From assembly GCA_017465545.1 (NCBI GenBank), contig JAFTVY010000073.1, positions 1 to 45,421 of the forward strand: a DNA stretch of 45,421 nt, in the 5' to 3' direction. The notes under the pieces were generated by a model, which saw nothing but the letters and a program-made list of their open reading frames with translations, had not been told where the DNA came from and ran no database searches. A program made the translations under genes and the position numbers. Positions 17,704-26,173 of the stretch are shown piece by piece (positions within the stretch are counted from its first letter, which is position 1; each line of letters begins with the position of its first letter). Source of the stretch: Ruminiclostridium sp. (lineage in GTDB: Bacteria; Bacillota; Clostridia; Oscillospirales; Ruminococcaceae).

Positions 17704-18117
17704 ATGGATAAGAAGGACGAATTAATGAACAAGGCTAAGAATATAGCTGATGCCGGTCTTAAAAAGGCAGACGAAATATACCGTATCTCAAAGCTCAAGT
17801 TAAAGTGTGTTCAGCTTGATAATCAGATAAAGGCAAAGTATACTGAGCTTGGCAAGACTGTTTACGGTATGGTAAAGCACGACAGCGCAGATTCCGAAAA
17901 GATTTCAGCCTACGTTATGGAAATAGAGGCTCTTTACACTAAAATGCGCAAGGTATATGCCGAAATCGAAACCGCAAAGAAGATTATCACCTGTCCCGTA
18001 TGCGGCACCAAGAACAAGTTCTCCGACACCTATTGCCGTAGCTGTGCAAACAGACTTGTGGCAACAGACGAAGACCCTGATGATTACAGCTTTGTACCTG
18101 AAACAGAAGACGAATAA
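17704..18117 (+). CDS. Coiled-coil protein with zinc ribbon
   Basis: The 137-residue protein has no signal peptide or membrane segment. Residues 1-95 are strongly helical and charged and probably form a coiled coil. A zinc ribbon follows, CPVCG then CRSCA (about 98-120), and an acidic tail (EDPDDYSFVPETEDE). It stands alone between its own promoter and a good terminator. It is a soluble cousin in design of the membrane zinc-ribbon proteins at 4979-8440 and probably acts as an adaptor or scaffold (inference). No named function is recognised. Confidence 0.75.
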   Translation: MDKKDELMNKAKNIADAGLKKADEIYRISKLKLKCVQLDNQIKAKYTELGKTVYGMVKHDSADSEKISAYVMEIEALYTKMRKVYAEIETAKKIITCPVCGTKNKFSDTYCRSCANRLVATDEDPDDYSFVPETEDE

Positions 18118-18122
18118 AAAGT

Positions 18123-18149
18123 AATTCCCGGAGTATGGCTTCGGGAATT
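18123..18149 (+). terminator. Intrinsic terminator
   Basis: AATTCCCG pairs with CGGGAATT across an 11-nt loop and is followed by TTATTTTATTTA, 6 bp after the stop of the zinc-ribbon gene. Confidence 0.8.
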
Positions 18150-18190
18150 TATTTTATTTACTCAAATTATCAGGAAAAAGCAGAAAACTA

Positions 18191-18217
18191 TGCTATAATA
18201 TAATCATAACGATCGTT
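18191..18217 (+). promoter_or_regulatory. Extended -10 promoter with overlapping palindrome
   Basis: TGCTATAAT (18191-18199) is an extended -10 box with no clear -35 box, as expected for an activator-dependent or TGn promoter. The perfect 10-bp palindrome AACGATCGTT (18208-18217) covers the likely start of transcription and could be an operator. The start codon at 18238 follows an AAGGCAGGAG ribosome binding site. Confidence 0.55.
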
Positions 18218-18237
18218 AGTAAGGCAGGAGCAACATA

Positions 18238-19059
18238 ATGGAAAACAACCGACTTACAATTCTGACAACGGTGCTTGACTATATTGAAGAGCATATCGAT
18301 GATACACTTACTCAGGAGGACTGTGCAAGGGCGGCTTATTGCTCCCTTTCAAACCTTCAGAAGCTGTTCAGATACGTTTTTCATTTCAGCGTCGGCGAAT
18401 ATATCACCAAAAGGCGGATGAGCCTTGCGGCAAAGGATATACAGTCAGGTATATCCGTGCTTGATACTGCCATAAAATACGGCTATAGCTCCTCGGAGGC
18501 TTTTACAAGAGCCTTTACACGTGTCTGGGGAGAAACGCCCTCAAAATTCAAGAAGAACCGCCGTTTTACAGGTATATGCCCTAAACTGAATATGCCTGTA
18601 GCGGTACAGTACGAAGGAGGAATCGTTATGAGAAGACAGTTTGACGTTTCGGATTTATACGAATTTATAAGAAGCAGAAAGGGCACGTATATCGTTACCT
18701 TTGATTCGGCAAGGCTGATGGCAATAAATGAAAATTACGGTAGCGAGGCAGGGGACTGCTACATCCGTGAAACTGCAAGAAGGGTAGAGCAGCAGCTTAC
18801 CGATGATATGGTAATGTTCCGCATTGGCGGTGATGAGTTCGCTGTAATTACCTGCCTTTCCGATAAACAGCAGGTTATTGATTTTGCAGAGAGTGTTTTG
18901 TCCCAGAACGGCAATACCATAAATTATAAGGGTACTGAAATTCCCGTACTTGTAAGATCAGGCGCAATGCTTATCGGTGACAACTGTAAGCACTACAGTA
19001 CGCTCTTTACAGATCTTATTTCAGCGGCAAGCCTCGATCCCGACGTATTTAATATCTGA
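18238..19059 (+). CDS. AraC-type HTH fused to a GGDEF domain
   Basis: The 273-residue protein joins an N-terminal AraC/XylS DNA-binding domain (about 8-108; two HTH motifs, ending in the family-like VWGETPSKFKK) to a C-terminal GGDEF domain (about 150-270). The diguanylate cyclase residues appear kept: metal Asp156 (VTFD), Asn164 (INENYG), Asp173 (EAGD) and RIGGDEF at 195-201. The second Asp of the usual DxD is Ala. No RxxD inhibitory site precedes GGDEF, and the C-terminal part is short and divergent. It could couple c-di-GMP or GTP to transcription, or be a c-di-GMP-making regulator; activity is inferred only. Confidence 0.8.
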   Translation: MENNRLTILTTVLDYIEEHIDDTLTQEDCARAAYCSLSNLQKLFRYVFHFSVGEYITKRRMSLAAKDIQSGISVLDTAIKYGYSSSEAFTRAFTRVWGETPSKFKKNRRFTGICPKLNMPVAVQYEGGIVMRRQFDVSDLYEFIRSRKGTYIVTFDSARLMAINENYGSEAGDCYIRETARRVEQQLTDDMVMFRIGGDEFAVITCLSDKQQVIDFAESVLSQNGNTINYKGTEIPVLVRSGAMLIGDNCKHYSTLFTDLISAASLDPDVFNI

Positions 19060-19095
19060 TTCCAATCTGGTGAAGTTACACAGAAAAAGGCTTGT

Positions 19096-19111
19096 AGCAC
19101 TTTATAGTGCT
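19096..19111 (+). other. Short perfect hairpin in an intergenic stretch
   Basis: AGCACT pairs with AGTGCT across the loop TTAT, 36 bp after the AraC-GGDEF stop. No T run follows, so it is not a terminator. The rest of 19060-19268 holds only the terminator at 19172. Confidence 0.4.
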
Positions 19112-19171
19112 GCGGAACTGACGGAGGCGGCACGCTTCTGATTACGAAAACTGAATAAAAGTATAACGTAG

Positions 19172-19202
19172 CGTACGCAAGGACATTTATCCCTTGCGTA
19201 CG
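19172..19202 (+). terminator. Strong intrinsic terminator
   Basis: An 11-bp perfect stem (CGTACGCAAGG with CCTTGCGTACG, 9-nt loop) is followed by TTTTTGTTTT. It ends the AraC-GGDEF transcript. Confidence 0.9.
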
Positions 19203-19268
19203 TTTTTGTTTTATGACACAAATCGATTACATTCCGATGACAAACGGGAATATCTCCTTTTTGTACAG

Positions 19269-19297
19269 TTGACATAAGAGAAAAAATATGATACAAT
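19269..19297 (+). promoter_or_regulatory. Sigma-A promoter of the glycosyltransferase gene
   Basis: TTGACA (19269-19274), 17 bp, TACAAT (19292-19297), 40 bp before the start codon. Confidence 0.75.
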
Positions 19298-19337
19298 ATC
19301 TATATCTGTATTAAGCAAAACAGAGGAAGGATAAAGT

Positions 19338-20174
19338 ATGGAAAACAGAATATTAAAGCCGTACAGCGTCCTTATGTCTGTTTATAAGGGCGAGAATACG
19401 GACTATTTCAGGGCAAGTATGGACAGCCTGTGCGCACAGACCTATCCCGCAGATCAGATAGTGCTGGTATGTGACGGACCTTTGAGCAATGAGCTTGACA
19501 GCGTTATAGACAGCTACCGTGATAAGCTTTCAGGCGTTCTGGATGTGATAAAGCTCCCCGAAAACAAGGGTACTGCCTACTGTGCCAACGAAGGACTTAA
19601 GGCCTGCAGAAACGAATATATCATGAAGATGGATTCTGACGACGTCTGCAACGAAAAAAGAGCAGAAAAGCAGATGAGCTATCTTACCGAAAAGCCTTAT
19701 ATAGATATACTTGGTAGCTACATTGAGGAATTCAAATCCGCTGATAACACAGCTATCGGCGTAAGACAGACACCAACCACCCACGAAGAGATAATGAAGT
19801 TCGCTAAAAGAAGAGCGCCCTTCAACAATCAGACTCTCGTTTATAAAAAGGAATATGCTGAGAAGATCGGTGGCTATTCCTCTGACCTGATTCGTTGCGA
19901 AGACTATGACTTTATGGTACGTATGCTGATGGCAGGAGCAAAATCCGCCAATATCCCCGAGGTCTTAGTCCGCTACAGAGTAGATAAGAATAACCTTAAG
20001 CGCCGCCGCAACTGGAAGAATACAAAGAGCTTCTTTGCAGTAAGAAAAAAGATATACAAGATGGGCTTCTCAGGCTTCTGGGATTACGTTCTGCCCTGTG
20101 CAGGACAGCTTATGCTGTTTATAACCCCAAGCTGTATTACGGGACTTATCTATAAAATAATGCTGAGAAAATAA
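19338..20174 (+). CDS. Family 2 glycosyltransferase
   Basis: The 278-residue protein has a GT-A fold start (YSVLMSVYKGE), the nucleotide-binding strand VLVCDGP and the metal-binding DxD in MKMDSDD (about residue 97). The ED motif in RCEDYDFMVRML (about 183) is typical of GT2 enzymes resembling AmsE-type exopolysaccharide transferases. A C-terminal hydrophobic stretch (about 250-270) may touch the membrane. It should add a sugar to a surface glycan; donor and acceptor are unknown. It is monocistronic between its own promoter and a terminator. Confidence 0.85.
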   Translation: MENRILKPYSVLMSVYKGENTDYFRASMDSLCAQTYPADQIVLVCDGPLSNELDSVIDSYRDKLSGVLDVIKLPENKGTAYCANEGLKACRNEYIMKMDSDDVCNEKRAEKQMSYLTEKPYIDILGSYIEEFKSADNTAIGVRQTPTTHEEIMKFAKRRAPFNNQTLVYKKEYAEKIGGYSSDLIRCEDYDFMVRMLMAGAKSANIPEVLVRYRVDKNNLKRRRNWKNTKSFFAVRKKIYKMGFSGFWDYVLPCAGQLMLFITPSCITGLIYKIMLRK

Positions 20175-20206
20175 TCTCCTTTACTTTTTTATCGGTAAAG
20201 GAGATT
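20173..20206. terminator. Bidirectional terminator between convergent genes
   Basis: A 12-bp perfect stem (AATCTCCTTTAC with GTAAAGGAGATT) overlaps the glycosyltransferase stop. It is followed by TCTTTTATT on the plus strand, and by ATTTTC on the minus strand for the GH5 operon. Confidence 0.85.
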
Positions 20207-20218
20207 TCTTTTATTACG

Positions 20219-22240
20219 TTATTTCGTTGTTCCGCTTATTTCCGTAAATGCGCTGTAGGAGGGAGTTGCACCTACAAAGTTGAAGGTCTGTACCCTGAAT
20301 TTGTAGGTTGTGCCGCTTTCAAGTCCGTCAATACGGTAGTTGAGCGTTTCGTTACCTGAGATTCTTGCAATTCTTGTCCATGCGCCATCCTTGTACTGTT
20401 CAATGATGTAGCCTGCGGCAGAATCGTTCTGATTCCAGCCAAGACGAAGAGCTGTAGTTGCTCTGCCGACAAATTTAAGTCCGGATACCGCCGTCGGATT
20501 TGTTCTCCAGGCACCGGAGGTGTAAGCTGAATAAAGAGCTGTACCGCCGCTTATACTGTACGCACGCATTCTGAATTTGTATGCTGTAAAGCCCTGAAGA
20601 CCTGATACTCTGTAGGAGGTGGTTTCGTTGCCCGTTATTCTTGCTATTCTTGTCCACTTGCCGTCTTTAAGCTGTTCAATGATATATCCGTCTGCGGAGG
20701 TGTTCTTGTCCCAGGCAAGACGGAGCGCAGTACCTGATTTGCCTGCAAGTCTGAAGCCGGTCATAGCAGAGGGATTAGTACCTGCGGAAAGCTGTGTGTA
20801 TCCGCTGTATAATGCGTTGGAGCCGTCAATCTTGTATGCCTTGATTCGGAATTTGTGGGTTTCTCCTGCGGCAAGTCCCGATACTCTTAAAGTATTGGTG
20901 GCGTTGCCCGCAATTCTTGCGATTCTTGTCCACTTCCCACTCTTGTACTGCTCAACGATATAACCGTCAGCGGTAGAGTTTACATCCCAGTTCAGTCTTA
21001 TAGCGGCGGCAGTTCTGCCACCTACTTCAAAGCCTGTAACGTCCTTTAGCTTGAAGAAGGGTTCTACAAGCGCGTCTACAAATTCCTGATCGTTCCAGGT
21101 GAGTGTGAGACGGTTGAGGTGTCCGTGGTTTTCACCGAGATTCGACGTGCTGTACTTTACGTTGTTATCCCATATCATACAAGGGATACCGAGTTCAGCG
21201 GATTTACCCATATAATATTCTGCCCACTTTACTCTTTCGGCGGTGTTGTTCTTGTTGGATGCGCTTGTTTCACCGATTACTACGGGAATGCTCTTGCTTA
21301 TGAATTTTGATTTGAGCGTATCGAAAAGATAATCTACTTCATTTTTACCGCTGGCGTTGAAAACAGTAGTTCCGCTGGCGTTGAGTGCAAAGTTATAGGG
21401 TGTGTATGCATGAACGGAAACGATAAGCTTGTTGCTTGCCGTATCTGCAGGAAGCTTGTAGCCTGCTGTCGTACAGCCGTCTATTGATGCGCCGTAGCCG
21501 GGTATCATAATGCATCTTTCGGCATTGTTGCCGCCGGATGCTCTTATAACGTTAACAGCCTGCTGATTCATCTCGTTGATGACGTTTATAGCGTCTGTTA
21601 CGTTAGCGTTGGGACTGTTTACGGGGAACCACCATTCGTCGCCTGTTCCAACGAGTCTGGGTTCGTTGAGAGTCTCGAATATAAGATGCTGGTCATAGCT
21701 TTTAAAGGTTTCTGAAACCTGCGTCCAGATTGCCTTTACAAAGGCTATCGACTGATCCTTATAAGTAGAGTTGGGGTAGAAGAAGCGGTCATCACCACCG
21801 TATTTCTTATCGTTATCGTGGTGGATATTGAGAATAACGTACATATTGTTGTCAATAGCATAATCAACAACTTCCTTCACTCTTGCCATCCAGGCAGAAT
21901 CGATAACGTAGCCCTCGGCTCTTTTTGTCATATGACTGCCCCAGGACACGGGGATTCTTACCGTGTTGAAGCCTTGCGCCTTTACGGCGTCAATCATTGC
22001 CTTTGTAGTCTTGGGGTTGCCCCAGGAGGTCTCGGAATTAAGAGTACCGCCACCGCCCGTAGCGTCAAGGGTGTTGCCCAGGTTCCAGCCGATACCAAGA
22101 TCGGCTACTACCTGATTTGCTGTTTTGCCCGTGAGGGACGCCGCAGAAACGGGGGTATGCATACCGCATAAAAGAGTAAATGCGAAAAGCACCACCATAA
22201 GAGCGGATATAAGTGAGATTCTTTTTCTTGTTATTGTCAT
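20219..22240 (-). CDS. Secreted GH5 endoglucanase with three FN3 modules
   Basis: The 673-residue protein has a signal peptide (basic start, hydrophobic core, VSA cleavage near 33), a GH5 catalytic domain (about 36-395) and three fibronectin type III modules (about 400-487, 490-580, 582-673). The acid/base Glu193 lies in LIFETLNEP, the nucleophile Glu324 in VVIGE, and NIHHDND carries the conserved His pair. Motifs such as GWNLGNTLDA and ETSWGNP suggest subfamily GH5_4 (from memory), which cleaves cellulose, mixed-linkage glucan or xyloglucan. No dockerin, SLH or LPXTG is present, so it should act as a free enzyme. It lies 17 bp after its larger paralogue. Confidence 0.9.
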   Translation of the reverse strand: MTITRKRISLISALMVVLFAFTLLCGMHTPVSAASLTGKTANQVVADLGIGWNLGNTLDATGGGGTLNSETSWGNPKTTKAMIDAVKAQGFNTVRIPVSWGSHMTKRAEGYVIDSAWMARVKEVVDYAIDNNMYVILNIHHDNDKKYGGDDRFFYPNSTYKDQSIAFVKAIWTQVSETFKSYDQHLIFETLNEPRLVGTGDEWWFPVNSPNANVTDAINVINEMNQQAVNVIRASGGNNAERCIMIPGYGASIDGCTTAGYKLPADTASNKLIVSVHAYTPYNFALNASGTTVFNASGKNEVDYLFDTLKSKFISKSIPVVIGETSASNKNNTAERVKWAEYYMGKSAELGIPCMIWDNNVKYSTSNLGENHGHLNRLTLTWNDQEFVDALVEPFFKLKDVTGFEVGGRTAAAIRLNWDVNSTADGYIVEQYKSGKWTRIARIAGNATNTLRVSGLAAGETHKFRIKAYKIDGSNALYSGYTQLSAGTNPSAMTGFRLAGKSGTALRLAWDKNTSADGYIIEQLKDGKWTRIARITGNETTSYRVSGLQGFTAYKFRMRAYSISGGTALYSAYTSGAWRTNPTAVSGLKFVGRATTALRLGWNQNDSAAGYIIEQYKDGAWTRIARISGNETLNYRIDGLESGTTYKFRVQTFNFVGATPSYSAFTEISGTTK

Positions 22241-22257
22241 AAATTATTCCTTTTTCG

Positions 22258-25008
22258 TTAGCTTAACGTTGTACCTGTTACAGTCTTGTATTCGCTGTAA
22301 AGTGCAGTTTCTCCGACCATATTGTAGGTTCTTGCCCTGAACTGGTATTCAGTAGCCGCCGAAAGTCCCGTCACCTTGTATTCGGTGGTAGCCTTGTCAA
22401 CGTCGGCAATCTGTACCCACTTACCATCAATATACTGTTCGATGAGATAGCCGTCTGCAGAGGTGTTTTCTGTCCAGGCAAGTCTTATCGCCTTATCGGA
22501 TCTGCTCTTTACTCTAAGACCTGATATAGCTGAGGGGTTTGTAGTCTTTGAAAGTGTTCCTGTGTATGCGCTGTAGGTCTTTTCGCCATACTTTGTAACA
22601 GCATATGCCTTCATTCTGAAGCTGTACTTTGTGGAAGCACTAAGTCCTGTTACCTTGTATTCGGTAGTCTTATAATCGTCAATATCGGCAATCTGTACCC
22701 ATTCATCGTCAATCATCTGTTCGATGATATAACCGTCAACCGCTGTGTTCTTTGTCCACTTGAGACGAAGTGCCGTTGACGATCTGCTCTTTAAAGCAAG
22801 ACCTGTCACAGAAGCCGCCTTGGTGTTTGCTGTAAGTGTGCTTGTTCTGGGACCGTAAACGGTTTCGCCACCGTCATTTACGGAATAAGCCTTGATTTTG
22901 AATTTATAGGCTGTACCCGATTTCAATCCCGTCACCTTGTAGGTGGTTGTTGCCTTATCGGTAATATCAGCAAGCTGTACCCATGCAGAGCCGCTGTACT
23001 GCTCGATTATATAGCCGTCGGCATAAGCGTTTTCCGCCCAGCTGAGACGGATAGCAGAGGTGGACTGGCTGGGTGAATTAAAGTTCCTTACCTCTGTCAT
23101 TCTTGTGCTTTCGGTAAGTACGTCGGTGTATTCGCTGATGCCGTCGTCGTTGTATGCCGCCATTCTGAATTTGTAAACAGTACCGGGGATAAGTCCCGTT
23201 ACCTTATAGGTAGCTGTTGCACCGTCTGTAACGTCAGCGATCTGTACCCAGTTTCCGTTAATGTACTGTTCAATGATATAACCGTTAGCTGTGGCGTCAG
23301 CAGTCCAGTTAAGACGGATAGCGGTGATTGCCTTGCTGGGTGAAGTAAAGCCTGATACAGCCACAGGAGGTGTAGCTGGTTCTTCTGCGGAGGGTGTTTC
23401 GTAGGATAAGGAGTAAACCGTTATAGAGCCGTCTCTTGCACCTACGTATACACAGTCAAGATAGGAGGCAAGATCATTGCCGAAGGCTGATACGCAGTTA
23501 GCATAGGAGAACTTGGCGTAGTACTTGTTACCTGCCGTACCCGACTCGGAGAAGGCAATCTGCGCCCATTCCGTGCCACCTGACCAGCTCTGCATAATAA
23601 GCTCGATTTTTCCTACGTCACCTGTATATTCTACGTAGAAATATCCGTTTTCCTTGATTATAGCGGGATTTAACGTGCCACCATCGTTCTTTATCGTCAT
23701 TACAGACGTAGCCTGCGCCCAGGCATCTGCAGAAGCGGTACCTGTAAATAATACTTCGCTGTCGGTAGGCGTATCGTTATTATTGCCACCGTTATTATCG
23801 TCACCGCCTGAAGAAGGTGTGTTACCGTAGCAGGATACCATAGCGTCTACTACGTCCTTATCATTCCAGGTGAGTGTGAGACGGTTGAGATAACCGTGCT
23901 GTTCGCCAAGGTTACCTGAGCCTGTATATACGTTGTTGTCCCAGAGCATAACGGGAATACCAAGAGAAGCGGATTTACCCATATAGTAGTTTGCCCACTT
24001 CAGACGCTCAGAGGCGTTACCTTTGTTGGATGCGCTTGCTTCACCGATAACAACGGGGATATTCTTATCAAGGAATTTTGATTTCAGAGTGCTGAAGAGG
24101 TAGTCAACCTCAGGCTTCAGATCGTCTGAAAATACAGACGTACCGTTTGCATTGAGTGCGAAGTTATAAGGTGTGTAAGCGTGTACGGAAACTATAAGTC
24201 TGTCATTTGCAGTATCTGCAGGAAGACTGTAGCCTGACGTTGTGCAACCGTCTATAGAAGCACCGTAGCCGGGGATCATAATGCATCTTTCTGCATTGTT
24301 GCCACCGGATGCTCTTATAACGTTTACCGCCTGCTGGTTCAGTTCGTTTATAACGTCTATCGCCTGAGAAACGTTTGTGCCGGGGTTATCTACCGGGAAC
24401 CACCATTCGTCGCCTGTTCCGACAAGTCTCGGTTCGTTGAGAGTCTCGAATATGAGATGCTGATCGTAATCCTTGAAGGTTTCGGAAATCTGTGTCCATA
24501 CCGCCTTTACGAATTTGATTGACTGATCCTTGTAGGTTTCGCTCGGATAGAAGAAGCAGTCGTCGGAGTTTCTTATATCGTTATCGTGATGTATGTTCAG
24601 TATAACGTACATATCATTATCGATAGCGTAATCAACGATCTCCTTTACTCTTGCCATCCATTGTGAATCGATGACGTAGCCTGCAGAGCTGTTTGTCATA
24701 TGACTGCCCCAGGATACGGGGAGTCTCATTGTGTTGAAGCCCTGCGCCTTTACAGCGTCAATCATTGCTTTTGTGGTTTTGGGGTTGCCCCAGGAGGTTT
24801 CTGCATCAAGTGTGCCGTTGCCACCTGTGGCGTCAAGGGTATTGCCGAGGTTCCAGCCGAGATCAAGCTCAGCCATAAGTTCGTTTGCGGTCTTTCCCGT
24901 AAGCTTTTCTGCTGATGCAGGAAGCGGTATACTGCATACTATAAGTAATGCGAACAATATCGCCGTAACAGCAGAAATTACAGAGACCGTCTTTCTTGCC
25001 TTTGACAT
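22258..25008 (-). CDS. Secreted GH5 endoglucanase with unassigned beta-module and four FN3 modules
   Basis: The 916-residue protein has a signal peptide (ASA near 33) and a GH5 domain (about 36-395) closely similar to the paralogue downstream; acid/base Glu192 is in ETLNEP and nucleophile Glu323 in VVIGE. An Asn/Gly/Asp linker (398-415) follows, then a module at about 415-540 rich in Trp and Tyr (SWSGGTEWAQ) that looks like a carbohydrate-binding beta-sandwich of unassigned family, then four FN3 modules (about 548-916). It starts 17 bp after cheB, so it is almost certainly on the chemotaxis transcript. The two enzymes form a tandem duplication with different accessory modules. Confidence 0.9.
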   Translation of the reverse strand: MSKARKTVSVISAVTAILFALLIVCSIPLPASAEKLTGKTANELMAELDLGWNLGNTLDATGGNGTLDAETSWGNPKTTKAMIDAVKAQGFNTMRLPVSWGSHMTNSSAGYVIDSQWMARVKEIVDYAIDNDMYVILNIHHDNDIRNSDDCFFYPSETYKDQSIKFVKAVWTQISETFKDYDQHLIFETLNEPRLVGTGDEWWFPVDNPGTNVSQAIDVINELNQQAVNVIRASGGNNAERCIMIPGYGASIDGCTTSGYSLPADTANDRLIVSVHAYTPYNFALNANGTSVFSDDLKPEVDYLFSTLKSKFLDKNIPVVIGEASASNKGNASERLKWANYYMGKSASLGIPVMLWDNNVYTGSGNLGEQHGYLNRLTLTWNDKDVVDAMVSCYGNTPSSGGDDNNGGNNNDTPTDSEVLFTGTASADAWAQATSVMTIKNDGGTLNPAIIKENGYFYVEYTGDVGKIELIMQSWSGGTEWAQIAFSESGTAGNKYYAKFSYANCVSAFGNDLASYLDCVYVGARDGSITVYSLSYETPSAEEPATPPVAVSGFTSPSKAITAIRLNWTADATANGYIIEQYINGNWVQIADVTDGATATYKVTGLIPGTVYKFRMAAYNDDGISEYTDVLTESTRMTEVRNFNSPSQSTSAIRLSWAENAYADGYIIEQYSGSAWVQLADITDKATTTYKVTGLKSGTAYKFKIKAYSVNDGGETVYGPRTSTLTANTKAASVTGLALKSRSSTALRLKWTKNTAVDGYIIEQMIDDEWVQIADIDDYKTTEYKVTGLSASTKYSFRMKAYAVTKYGEKTYSAYTGTLSKTTNPSAISGLRVKSRSDKAIRLAWTENTSADGYLIEQYIDGKWVQIADVDKATTEYKVTGLSAATEYQFRARTYNMVGETALYSEYKTVTGTTLS

Positions 25009-25025
25009 AAAATTTTTCCTTTCTG

Positions 25026-26111
25026 TTAATTTGTTATCTGAATTATAATATCGCCGATTTCATTAAGCGGTGCCTGAACCGCTACTCCGCCTATCTCATA
25101 AGCGACGGCAGGCATACCGTAAACAACGCAGGAATCCTTATCCTGACCTATCGTAAAGGATCCGGCATCCCGCATCTGCTTCAGTCCATTTGCACCGTCT
25201 CTGCCCATACCCGTAAGTATAACGCCAAGAGCTTCTTCACCTGCAATTTTTGATACCGAATCAAAAAGCACGTCAACGGAAGGGCAGTGACCTGATACCT
25301 TTTCTCCGTGCTGACTCTTGATATAGTAGCCGAGAGCGTCCTTATATACTCTCATCTGCTTTGCTCCGTGAGCTAAGATTATCAGCCCTTCACGGAGTCT
25401 GTCTCCGTCCTCTGCTTCCTTGGCATCCATTATGCAGATGCGGTTCAGCCTTTCGGCATACATCTGCGTAAAGCCTTCGGGCATATGCTGTACTATTACT
25501 ACGGGCGGAGTGTTGTAGGGGAGCTTCTGTACTACCTCGATTATAGCGTCAGTACCGCCAGTGCTGGCTCCGATTGCTATAAGCTTTATATCTCTCTGCT
25601 TTATTTCAGCAGGTATATTTACGCTGATTTTACCCGTAAAGGACTTTGCCGTCTGGCTAACAGTCTCCTTTACAACGGGCTTTGCAGATGTTTCTTTCTT
25701 CGGTTGTGGCGTCTGCACGGGATTTATTGTATTTGCCTTTGTAATGCCCTCCCGCATTCCGTCAAGGGCTTTCAGCAGAACCTTTTTAAAGCGTTCAAGA
25801 CCTTCAACACCGCTTTCAGCATTTCTGATAGCAGTGTGTACACCATATGCAGAGGGGTTGTCAATAGCGCCTTTATGCCCCGTGACAAGTATTACAGGCT
25901 TTCCGTCGGCAGAGGGAGGCGAAAAATCCTTGCCGACTATAAATTCGCTCAGTACAATACAGTTGCACCTTGTCGGATCCACGTCCTCCTTTTTGCATAT
26001 AACGGCTACCATATCCATATCGCTGCGGTTTATAATATCTGCAATTATATGATTTATGGCGGGACTTGAGCCTGTTACTATGACTTTAAGCGTGCCGTTC
26101 TTATTACTCAT
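25026..26111 (-). CDS. cheB: Chemotaxis methylesterase CheB with degenerate receiver domain
   Basis: The 361-residue protein has a receiver-like N-terminus (about 7-118), a Pro/Lys linker (130-160) and an intact methylesterase domain (about 172-360) with the catalytic triad Ser183 (GASTGG), His209 (QHMPEGF) and Asp305 (GMGRDGA). In the receiver part the acidic pair after strand 1 is replaced (VIVTGSS instead of the usual VVDDS), the strand-3 phospho-Asp is missing (CIVLSEF) and the switch Lys is not found. It should remove methyl groups from, or deamidate, chemoreceptors without the usual phosphorylation switch; that last point is inference. A strong hairpin lies upstream, after cheR. Confidence 0.9.
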   Translation of the reverse strand: MSNKNGTLKVIVTGSSPAINHIIADIINRSDMDMVAVICKKEDVDPTRCNCIVLSEFIVGKDFSPPSADGKPVILVTGHKGAIDNPSAYGVHTAIRNAESGVEGLERFKKVLLKALDGMREGITKANTINPVQTPQPKKETSAKPVVKETVSQTAKSFTGKISVNIPAEIKQRDIKLIAIGASTGGTDAIIEVVQKLPYNTPPVVIVQHMPEGFTQMYAERLNRICIMDAKEAEDGDRLREGLIILAHGAKQMRVYKDALGYYIKSQHGEKVSGHCPSVDVLFDSVSKIAGEEALGVILTGMGRDGANGLKQMRDAGSFTIGQDKDSCVVYGMPAVAYEIGGVAVQAPLNEIGDIIIQITN

Positions 26112-26131
26112 GTTAATTCCTTTTTATACAC

Positions 26132-26161
26132 ATATTTCCGCTACGTAGGTAGCGGAAATAT
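26132..26161 (-). other. 13-bp perfect hairpin between cheR and cheB
   Basis: ATATTTCCGCTAC pairs fully with GTAGCGGAAATAT around the loop GTAG. On the minus strand it is followed by GTGTATAAAAAGG, not a T run, so it is unlikely to be an intrinsic terminator. It may stabilise or cleave the mRNA between the upstream che genes and the cheB-cellulase part, or be a protein site. Confidence 0.7.
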
Positions 26162-26173
26162 TATAGCTTCAGA

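Noticed and set aside
20219-25008. Cellulosomal enzymes
   Set aside because: Neither GH5 protein has the duplicated calcium-loop dockerin; both end in FN3 modules.
26132-26161. Intrinsic terminator between cheR and cheB
   Set aside because: No T tract follows the stem on the minus strand.
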